DNA of 6,401 nt from Alphaproteobacteria bacterium. Its GTDB lineage: Bacteria > Pseudomonadota > Alphaproteobacteria > Sphingomonadales > Sphingomonadaceae. Location of the stretch: assembly GCA_005882415.1 (NCBI GenBank), contig VBAE01000044.1, positions 1-6,401 of the forward strand, given 5' to 3'. Made by a program: the position numbers and the translations under genes. Positions 1 to 5,279 of the stretch are shown one piece after another (the first letter of the stretch is position 1; each line of letters opens with the position of its first letter). The notes beneath the pieces were generated by a model. The model saw only the letters and a list, made by a program, of their open reading frames with translations, did not search any database and was not told the DNA's origin.

Positions 1-121
1 CTACAGGCCGATGGATGCAGAGCTAACCGTTCACTTTCTGGATGGTCGGGACTCTATCGAAGAAGAGCCGTTGTCAATGAACTTCGAGCTTCTAAGTGAA
101 GTTCTTGAGGAGCTGATCTGA
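1..121 (+). CDS. C-terminal end of an unknown protein, or a complete 36-residue small protein
   Basis: A reading frame is open from the window edge (frame beginning at base 2) to a TGA at 119-121, giving 39 visible residues. The tail is acidic, with an EEE run and an ending rich in Glu and Leu (LSEVLEELI) that could form an amphipathic helix. The frame has no stop at its left edge, so this is probably the end of a longer gene. An in-frame ATG at 11 could instead start a 36-residue protein, though only a weak CAGG lies just before it. The next gene starts 3 nt after the stop and its likely ribosome-binding site (GAGGAG, 107-112) lies inside this frame, so the two are probably co-transcribed and translationally coupled. 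I do not recognise the family and assign no function. Confidence 0.5.
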   Translation, partial: YRPMDAELTVHFLDGRDSIEEEPLSMNFELLSEVLEELI

Positions 122-124
122 CGC

Positions 125-631
125 GTGGCAGCCTTCGCCTTGCCGCGAGATGCGGATGGACAGATCGCGCCTCATGACCACCCTGACCTTCAGGGCGAGG
201 CGCGGATTATACGTGGAGTGAGTAAGCACCACATCGTCCCAGATGCGAACCGTGGATGCAGTCGGCTTTCGTCAGCCTTGTTCAAGAACAATCCTAAACG
301 GCACGGCTACTTGTCGTTTCTCTCTGAGCCTTGTCTTGTTCACCAAGGGAAGGACAGTCTGGAGTACATTCGTGACTCGGCGTGGGATGGAGCCGTGGTA
401 ATCACGGTTGCTCGCTTTAGGTCCTTCGATCCCGCACAAGCTGAAGTGGATCGGTGGAAAATCGGCCTCGTGCCGTTAGAAGATCCCCCGGAGCCGTGCC
501 ATGGAGCCGTGTGGGGCGCCATCACCGAGGGCAAGGCGAATGAAATCAGGCGAGCTACCGAATGGCTCGTGCCAATATCAAACGTAGTGATTGACGAGAT
601 GACCGAACCAGCCGTGTCGGGGACAGACTAG
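125..631 (+). CDS. Small protein of unknown function (168 aa)
   Basis: The GTG start at 125 follows the upstream stop by 3 nt and has GAGGAG 12 nt before it. A later in-frame GTG at 218 is possible but would remove residues up to about 31. There is no signal peptide or membrane segment, so a cytosolic protein is likely. Visible landmarks are a His-His pair at 35-36 (HHIVPD), a GCSRLSSALFK block at 44-54, an ARFRS strand at 96-100, a CHGAVWG block at 125-131 and an RRATEW helix at 142-147. From memory this order (R-x-S-S-x-x-F near the N terminus, a mid-protein strand, then a Pro-rich turn leading to H-x-x-V-x-G) resembles small uncharacterised bacterial proteins of similar length. I cannot name the family or a catalytic site. 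GC and codon use are clearly lower than in the efflux genes, which suggests horizontal acquisition. Coding status is fairly secure; function is unknown. Confidence 0.7.
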   Translation: MAAFALPRDADGQIAPHDHPDLQGEARIIRGVSKHHIVPDANRGCSRLSSALFKNNPKRHGYLSFLSEPCLVHQGKDSLEYIRDSAWDGAVVITVARFRSFDPAQAEVDRWKIGLVPLEDPPEPCHGAVWGAITEGKANEIRRATEWLVPISNVVIDEMTEPAVSGTD

Positions 632-640
632 GAGCCTAGT
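627..640. repeat. Inverted repeat overlapping the stop codon of the unknown gene
   Basis: ACTAGG (627-632) and CCTAGT (635-640) are perfect reverse complements around a 2-nt centre, and the TAG stop at 629-631 lies inside the left arm. Two CTAG tetramers, which are rare in most bacterial genomes, sit 8 nt apart. No T-run follows (the next bases are AGTTCC), so this is not a convincing intrinsic terminator. It could be a weak hairpin, a protein-binding site or chance. Confidence 0.35.
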
Positions 641-741
641 AGTTCCTTCGCCCCAAGAACCCTCCTCCAGGAGCGGTTGCCCACCCGGCCGGGTCACCTC
701 GATATCTCAAAGCCACCACGAACGGAGAAGCACCCCCCACT

Positions 742-789
742 GCCGCGTGAAATTTTGGCAACGTCGCGGCCCATTGGGAACAAGGGCCG
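742..789 (+). repeat. Two mutually exclusive hairpins upstream of the efflux operon
   Basis: GCCGCG (742-747) pairs with CGCGGC (765-770). CGGCCC (767-772) pairs with GGGCCG (784-789). The central bases 767-770 belong to both stems, so only one can form at a time. The loop of the second hairpin carries the GGAAC element of the candidate promoter. Short GC-rich stems are common by chance in such DNA, so a regulatory role is only a possibility. Confidence 0.25.
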
Positions 790-801
790 AGGTTGAACGT
801 C
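777..801 (+). promoter_or_regulatory. Candidate EcfG-type (general stress sigma factor) promoter
   Basis: GGAAC at 777-781 is followed after 16 nt by CGTC at 798-801. Alphaproteobacterial EcfG/SigT/RpoE2-type sigma factors recognise GGAAC, a 16-17 nt spacer, then CGTT. The -35 element and spacing match exactly; the -10 element has one mismatch, in the last T. Transcription would begin near 808, leaving a leader of about 70-120 nt depending on which start codon of the fusion-protein gene is used. If real, the pump would belong to the general stress response. I saw no better housekeeping promoter in this gap. Confidence 0.3.
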
Positions 802-930
802 GCACGCTCGGACAGGGTTGCGGGCGCCGGCATCCACGCCGCCGCCGCTGATGGAAGGCCGAGCGAGAGCGTGGGAATGCCGAAACGGGCGGATCGAACC
901 GCCGCCTTCGCAGCCGGGCGGGCTCCGGCC

Positions 931-2127
931 GTGAACCGCCGAACGGCGGCGCTTGCGCTTGCGCTGCTCCTCGCCGGGTGCGGCGGTGCTGCAAGCGATC
1001 AATCCCAGGGCAAGCGCGGTGCCGGCGGACCACCTCAGGTCGGCTTCGTCGTCGTCCAGCCGAGTGCGGTGCCGATGGTCGTGGAGCTGCCCGGCCGGGT
1101 GGTCGCCTTCCAGACCTCCGAAGTGCGTCCGCAGATTTCCGGAGTCGTCCGCCGCCGCCTGTTCGCGGAAGGCTCGCTGGTCCGCCAGGGGCAGACGCTC
1201 TACCAGGTCGATCCGAGCCTCTACCAGGCGCAGGTCGCGCAGGCGCAGGCCAATCTGCAGAGCGCCCGGGCGAGCGCGCAGGCGGCGCAGCAGCGCGCCA
1301 ACCGCCTCCGCCCGCTCGCCCAGATGCAGGCCGTGGCCGAGCAGGACTATACCGACGCCGTCGCCCAGGCGCGGCAGGCGCAGGCGGCGATCGCGCAGAA
1401 CAATGCGCAGGTGCAGACCGCCCAGATCAACCTCCGCTTCACCCGGGTGCCGGCGCCGATCAGCGGACGGATCGGCCGATCGCTGGTCACCGAAGGCGCG
1501 CTGGTCACGGCCAACCAGCCCGACCCGCTCGCAATCATCCAGCGGCTCGACCCGGTCTATGTCGACATCCAGCAGTCGAGCGAACAGCTTCTCGCGCTCC
1601 GCCGGGCGGTCAGCCAGGGCGGGGCGAGCACGGTCACTGCGAGCGTCCGGCTGATCCTCGAGGACGGAAGCGATTACGGCCAGACCGGCACCGTCCAATT
1701 CTCCGAAGTGATGGTGACGGAGACGACCGGCACCGTGACGCTCCGCGCCCGTTTCCCCAACACGGCCGGGATCCTGCTCCCGGGCATGTTCGTCCGCGCC
1801 GTGTTCGCGCAGTCGGTGAACAGCCAGGCCTTTCTGGTGCCGCAGGCGGGCCTGTCGCGCGATCCGCGCGGCAACGCCACCGTCTATGTCGTCGCGCCGG
1901 GCAATAGGGCGGTGCCGCGCACCGTCGTCGCCGAGCGGACGCAGGGGGCCTATTGGGTGGTGACCCAGGGCCTCGCGCCGGGCGACAAGGTGATCGTCCA
2001 GGGCACGGCGAACTTGAAGCCCGACATGGCCGTCCGCCCGGTCCCGGCAAGTGCTCCACAGCGGCTCCAGCCGGCCAAGGGCCAGGCGGGCGGCGGCGCG
2101 GGCCGCGGCGCAGCCAAGGGCGGCTGA
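931..2127 (+). CDS. RND efflux periplasmic adaptor (membrane fusion protein), AcrA/MexA-like lipoprotein
   Basis: This adaptor bridges the inner-membrane pump and the outer-membrane channel in the periplasm. From the GTG at 931 it is 398 residues, close to the AcrA precursor (397). It begins with a short Arg-containing n-region, a hydrophobic stretch and the lipobox LAGC, with the lipidated Cys at 17. Then follow the first half of the lipoyl-like barrel-sandwich (about 65-95, QISGVV and VRQGQTLYQVDP), a Gln/Ala-rich alpha-helical coiled-coil hairpin (96-166), the second lipoyl half (167-199, VPAPISGRIG), a beta-barrel (about 204-299, LDPVYVDIQ, LPGMFVRA) and the membrane-proximal domain (about 300-369). 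The tail is rich in Gly, Ala and Lys. In-frame alternatives are ATG 877 (416 residues) and TTG 793. I prefer 931 for the compact lipoprotein signal and family length, though no start has a strong ribosome-binding site. A CCGCC/GGCGG hairpin (936-949) lies just inside the 931 start and could affect initiation. The family is certain; the exact substrate and start are not. Confidence 0.93.
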   Translation: MNRRTAALALALLLAGCGGAASDQSQGKRGAGGPPQVGFVVVQPSAVPMVVELPGRVVAFQTSEVRPQISGVVRRRLFAEGSLVRQGQTLYQVDPSLYQAQVAQAQANLQSARASAQAAQQRANRLRPLAQMQAVAEQDYTDAVAQARQAQAAIAQNNAQVQTAQINLRFTRVPAPISGRIGRSLVTEGALVTANQPDPLAIIQRLDPVYVDIQQSSEQLLALRRAVSQGGASTVTASVRLILEDGSDYGQTGTVQFSEVMVTETTGTVTLRARFPNTAGILLPGMFVRAVFAQSVNSQAFLVPQAGLSRDPRGNATVYVVAPGNRAVPRTVVAERTQGAYWVVTQGLAPGDKVIVQGTANLKPDMAVRPVPASAPQRLQPAKGQAGGGAGRGAAKGG

Positions 2128-2129
2128 TG
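2116..2129 (+). promoter_or_regulatory. Ribosome-binding site and TGATG stop-start overlap between adaptor and pump
   Basis: AAGGG at 2116-2120 lies 6 nt before the ATG at 2127-2129, and the adaptor stop TGA (2125-2127) shares one base with that ATG. This fixes the pump start at 2127, even though the frame stays open upstream to at least 1953 within the adaptor gene. The arrangement implies translational coupling and matched synthesis of adaptor and pump. Confidence 0.8.
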
Positions 2130-5100
2130 TCGCGGATCTTCATCGATCGCCCTATTTTCGCCTGGGTGATCGCGATCATCGTCATGCTGATGGGGGTGGG
2201 CGCGATCGTCGCTCTCCCGATCGAGCAATATCCCGACGTCGCCCCGCCACAGGTCAACATCCGCACGTCCTATCCCGGCGCTTCGGCCGAGACGGTGCAG
2301 AACAGCGTCACCCAGATCATCGAGCAGCAGCTGACCGGGATCGACGGCCTGCTCTATTTCAATTCCTCCTCCACCTCGCGCGGATCGGTGTCCATTTCGG
2401 CCACTTTCGAGAAGGGAACGGACCCGGACATCGCCCAGGTCCAGGTGCAGAACCAGGTCCAGCAGGCGCTCACCCGGCTCCCCCAGCAAGTCCAGCAGCA
2501 GGGGCTTCGGGTGACCAAGTCCAACCCCGATTTCCTGATGATCGTCGGCGTCTACGACGAGACCGACCAGCGCACCAACCAGGACGTGTCGGACTGGATG
2601 GCCTCCTACATGCAGGACCGGATCGCGCGCGTGCCCGGGGTCGGTCTCGTCGTAGACGCCGACGATCCGCTGATGCCGAGCGACGTCATCTCCGCGATCC
2701 AGGCGCAGAATACCGAAGTCGCGGCGGGCGAGATCGGCGGCCAGCCCCAGCCCTCGACCCAGATGCTCAACGCCACCGTCACCGCCCAGTCGCGGCTCCA
2801 GACGCCCGAGCAGTTCCGCAACATCATCCTGCAAGGGACGCAGAGCGGAGCGGTAGTCCACTTAAGCGACGTCGCCCGGGTCGAGCTCGGCGCCGAGAGC
2901 TACAATGCGGTGAGCCGGGTGAACGGCCATCCCGGCGCCGGAATCGCGGTGTCGCTCGCGCCCGGCGCCGACGCGCTCGAGACTGCGGACCTGGTGAAGG
3001 GGGAGGTGGCGGCGATCGCGCGCAGCTTCCCCCCCGGCTTCCAATATGCCTATGCCAACGACACCACCGCCTTCATCAAGCTGTCGATCGAGGAGGTGGT
3101 GAAGACCCTCATTGAGGCGATCATCCTGGTCGTCATCGTCATGTTCGTCTTCCTGCAGAGCTGGCGGGCGACGCTGATTCCGACCATCGCGGTGCCGGTG
3201 GTGCTGCTCGGTACGTTCGCGATCTTCTATGCGCTCGATTTCACGATCAACACGCTGACCCTGTTCGGGCTGGTGCTCGCGATCGGCCTGCTGGTCGACG
3301 ATGCCATCGTTGTGGTCGAGAATGTCGAGCGTTTGCTCGAGGAAAATCCGGGGATGACGCCGCGCGAGGCGACGATCCGGTCGATGGAGCAAATCCAGGT
3401 CGCCCTGGTCGCGATCGCCCTCGTCCTTTCGGCGGTGTTCCTGCCGATGGCATTCTTCGGCGGATCGACGGGCGTCATCTACCGGCAATTTTCGGTGACC
3501 ATCGTCTCGGCGATGGCGCTTTCGGTGCTGGTCGCTTTGGTGCTGACCCCGGCGCTTACCGCCACCTTGCTTCGGCCGAGGCGGCCGGACGGCGAGGAGG
3601 AGGGGAGCGGCGGCCGCTTCCCCGCCGCGCGGGCCTTCCTCGCCCGCTCGGCCGAGCGCTTCAACCGCGGCTTCGAGCGCGGGGTGGACCGTTATGCGCG
3701 CTCGGTCACAAGGGTGGTCGACCGCAAATGGCTGTTCCTGATCATCTACGCCCTCGTCTGCGCGCTTCTCGTCCTGCTTTTCTTCCGGCTTCCGACCAGC
3801 TTCCTCCCGACCGAGGACCAGGGCGCGGCCTCGGTCCAGTTCCGGCTCCCCGCCGGCGCCACCCAGAGCCGGACGATCGAGGTCCAGCAGGCGATCGAGC
3901 GCTATTTCCGCGAAAAGGAGCCGGGCAATATTCGCACCATGTTCACGGTGACGGGCGGCGGCGGCGGCGGCGCGAGCGGGCAGAATACGGGCCAGGGCTT
4001 CATTAACTTCGCCGACTGGTCGGAGCGCAAGGGCAGCAACAATTCCGCCGACGCCATCGTCCGCCGCGCCTCGGGCGCCTTCCGCGGCTTTCGCGACGCG
4101 CAGGTCTTCGCTTTGGTGCCGCCGGCGATCCGCGGCCTCGGCCAATCGTCCGGCTTCACCATGCAGCTCCAGAACGCCGCCGGCATGTCCGCCGAGGAGT
4201 TCGCGGCGGCGCGCGAGAAGCTCCTCGCCGCCGCCAATGCCGATCCGATGCTCGCCTCGGTTCGGCTCAGCGAGCTTCCCGACGTCGCGACCCTCAAGGT
4301 CGATCTCGAACAGCCCAAGCTCGCCGCGCTCGGGATCGCCCAGGCCGACGTCAACTCGACCCTCTCCACCGCCTGGGGCGGCCGCTACGTCAACGACTTC
4401 ATCAACCGCGGCCGGGTGAAGCGGGTCTACGTCCAGGGCGACGCGCCCTATCGCGCCCAGCCGTCCAATATCGACCAATGGTTCGTCCGCACCCGCACCG
4501 GCGAGATGGCGCCTTTCTCCTCCTTCGCCCGGACGAGCTGGGCGACCGCGCCGACTACCTTGTCGCGCTTCCAGGGCATCCCCTCCTTCGAGATCCAGGG
4601 GCAGGCGGCGCCGGGCCAGAGCTCGGGCGCGGCGATGAAGCGGATGGAGGAGCTCGCCGCCCAGATCCCCGGCACTGTAGTCGCCTGGTCCGGGCTGTCT
4701 TTCCAGGAGCGGCTGTCGTCGGGGCAGGCGCCCCTGCTCTACGGCCTGTCGCTGATCGTCGTCTTTCTCTGCCTCGCCGCGCTCTACGAGAGCTGGACGA
4801 TTCCGGTCGCGGTGATCCTGATCATTCCATTAGGGCTGGTCGGAGCGGTGTTCGCGGTGACGTTGCGCGGGCTGGAGAACGACGTCTTCCTCCAGATCGG
4901 CCTCCTCACCACCATGGGTCTCGCCGCCAAGAATGCGATCCTGATGATCGAATTCGCGGAGCGGGCCGAGAAAGAGGGCAAGCGCGTGATCGACGCCGCG
5001 GTCGAGGCCGCCCGTATCCGGCTTCGGCCGATCCTGATGACCAGCCTCGCCTTCATCTTCGGCGTCCTGCCGCTGGCGATCTCGACCGGCGCGGGGGCGA

Positions 5101-5279
5101 ACAGCCGGATCGCGATCGGAACCTCGGTAATCGGCGGCATGCTGACCGCGACCGTGCTCGCCATCTTCTACATCCCGCTCTTCTTCGTGCTGGTGCGTCG
5201 GACCACCCGCGACGCGCTCGCGAGGATCACATACCATCCGCACCATCCCCCGCATCCCGCACCGGAGCCCGCGCCATGA
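2127..5279 (+). CDS. RND multidrug efflux permease, HAE1 family (AcrB/MexB-like), with a 16-codon net deletion in the porter domain
   Basis: This is the proton-driven inner-membrane pump that captures drugs or other amphiphiles and feeds the outer-membrane channel. It is 1050 residues (AcrB 1049). It starts with the typical FIDRPIFAW leading into TM1 (about 9-29). A large periplasmic loop, TM2-TM6, a second loop, TM7 (about 535-553) and TM8-TM12 follow. Proton-relay residues are all present: Asp391-Asp392 (AcrB 407-408), Lys935 (940), Arg965 (971) and Thr972 (978). Conserved pump stretches include TLIPTIAVPVVLLGTF, YVNDFI, GQAAPG and FLCLAALYESW. Two oddities stand out. First, after Gly173 the family segment equal to AcrB 174-197, including pocket residue Phe178, is replaced by eight residues (174-181) encoded by an inverted copy of bases 2540-2568. 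Second, the switch loop carries six Gly (610-615) in place of the AcrB motif containing Phe615 and Phe617. The C terminus is His/Pro-rich. The frame is intact, but function may be impaired. Family assignment is very secure. Confidence 0.95.
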   Translation: MSRIFIDRPIFAWVIAIIVMLMGVGAIVALPIEQYPDVAPPQVNIRTSYPGASAETVQNSVTQIIEQQLTGIDGLLYFNSSSTSRGSVSISATFEKGTDPDIAQVQVQNQVQQALTRLPQQVQQQGLRVTKSNPDFLMIVGVYDETDQRTNQDVSDWMASYMQDRIARVPGVGLVVDADDPLMPSDVISAIQAQNTEVAAGEIGGQPQPSTQMLNATVTAQSRLQTPEQFRNIILQGTQSGAVVHLSDVARVELGAESYNAVSRVNGHPGAGIAVSLAPGADALETADLVKGEVAAIARSFPPGFQYAYANDTTAFIKLSIEEVVKTLIEAIILVVIVMFVFLQSWRATLIPTIAVPVVLLGTFAIFYALDFTINTLTLFGLVLAIGLLVDDAIVVVENVERLLEENPGMTPREATIRSMEQIQVALVAIALVLSAVFLPMAFFGGSTGVIYRQFSVTIVSAMALSVLVALVLTPALTATLLRPRRPDGEEEGSGGRFPAARAFLARSAERFNRGFERGVDRYARSVTRVVDRKWLFLIIYALVCALLVLLFFRLPTSFLPTEDQGAASVQFRLPAGATQSRTIEVQQAIERYFREKEPGNIRTMFTVTGGGGGGASGQNTGQGFINFADWSERKGSNNSADAIVRRASGAFRGFRDAQVFALVPPAIRGLGQSSGFTMQLQNAAGMSAEEFAAAREKLLAAANADPMLASVRLSELPDVATLKVDLEQPKLAALGIAQADVNSTLSTAWGGRYVNDFINRGRVKRVYVQGDAPYRAQPSNIDQWFVRTRTGEMAPFSSFARTSWATAPTTLSRFQGIPSFEIQGQAAPGQSSGAAMKRMEELAAQIPGTVVAWSGLSFQERLSSGQAPLLYGLSLIVVFLCLAALYESWTIPVAVILIIPLGLVGAVFAVTLRGLENDVFLQIGLLTTMGLAAKNAILMIEFAERAEKEGKRVIDAAVEAARIRLRPILMTSLAFIFGVLPLAISTGAGANSRIAIGTSVIGGMLTATVLAIFYIPLFFVLVRRTTRDALARITYHPHHPPHPAPEPAP
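2540..2667. repeat. 29-bp perfect inverted repeat inside the pump gene
   Basis: Bases 2540-2568 and 2639-2667 are perfect reverse complements over 29 bp, separated by 70 bp. Flanking bases do not pair (2539 against 2668, and 2569 against 2638). The left arm encodes residues that match the family in place and length (IVGVYDETD, about 139-147). The right arm encodes residues that match nothing at that position. The left arm is therefore the source and the right arm the copy. The absence of any mismatch indicates a recent origin. Confidence 0.95.
2639..2669 (+). other. Rearrangement scar replacing a conserved porter-domain segment
   Basis: Codons 174-181 (LVVDADDP) lie between family residues PGVG (170-173) and LMPSDVISAI (182-191). 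In AcrB the interval between these landmarks is 24 residues (174-197), covering the end of the PN2 subdomain and the first strand of the DN docking subdomain. Numbering matches AcrB up to residue 173 and is offset by exactly 16 afterwards (Pro184 for Pro200, Asp391 for Asp407). GGTCGG (2639-2644) at the left junction probably supplied the microhomology for strand switching. Confidence 0.85.
3954..3971 (+). repeat. (GGC)6 trinucleotide tract in the pump switch loop
   Basis: Six consecutive GGC codons encode Gly610-Gly615 of the pump. They lie in the loop that corresponds to the flexible switch loop of AcrB (about 613-623), just before the conserved GQNTG. Slippage in such a tract would change the loop length by whole residues without breaking the frame. 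Confidence 0.8.
5264..5279 (+). promoter_or_regulatory. Ribosome-binding site and ATGA overlap between pump and outer-membrane channel
   Basis: GGAG at 5264-5267 is 8 nt before the ATG at 5276-5278, and the pump stop TGA (5277-5279) overlaps that ATG. The 4-nt ATGA overlap fixes the start of the channel gene and indicates coupled translation of the third gene of the operon. Confidence 0.8.

Larger units (their letters stand above)
632..930. other. Intergenic region upstream of the efflux operon
   Basis: About 300 nt separate the unknown gene from the preferred start of the fusion-protein gene. I see no convincing gene here. The region contains CTCCT/AGGAG (662-666/669-673), a perfect 12-bp palindrome ACCCGGCCGGGT (683-694), two competing hairpins between 742 and 789, a direct repeat AACGTCGC (760-767 and 796-803), a candidate EcfG promoter (777-801) and a GGCGG/CCGCC hairpin (888-903). 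GC rises across this stretch from the low values of the upstream cassette to the high values of the operon, so the boundary of the probable foreign DNA lies near 640-740. If the fusion-protein gene starts at 877, the gap is 245 nt. Confidence 0.6.

Noticed and set aside
627..660. Intrinsic terminator after the unknown gene
   Set aside because: The hairpin is short and AT-containing with a 2-nt loop, and no T-run follows it.
683..694. The 12-bp palindrome ACCCGGCCGGGT as an operator
   Set aside because: It is a simple GC-rich palindrome likely to occur by chance in this DNA and has no second copy or clear link to a promoter.
793..930. Longer adaptor starts at TTG 793 or ATG 877
   Set aside because: TTG 793 overlaps the candidate promoter and gives an implausibly long leader before the lipobox. 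ATG 877 remains possible but gives a 35-residue signal; GTG 931 gives a compact signal and AcrA-like length.
694..1698. A 334-codon open frame on the - strand
   Set aside because: It is the antisense shadow of the adaptor gene and its upstream region, with Arg/Leu/Asp-rich, low-complexity composition and no start signals or family resemblance.
1953..2126. An upstream extension of the pump frame by 58 codons
   Set aside because: The extra residues are Gly/Pro/Arg-rich, overlap the end of the adaptor gene and do not match the family. The family start (MSRIFIDRP) is at 2127 with its own AAGGG ribosome-binding site.
2540..2667. An invertible DNA switch using the 29-bp arms
   Set aside because: There is no recombinase nearby and the arms are explained as source and copy of a local rearrangement. 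Inverting the 70-bp spacer keeps the frame open but would encode antisense residues unlike the family.
2862..4478. A 538-codon open frame on the - strand
   Set aside because: It lies wholly opposite the pump gene, and its product is an Arg/Asp/Glu/His-rich composition typical of antisense reading of high-GC coding DNA. No domain is recognisable.
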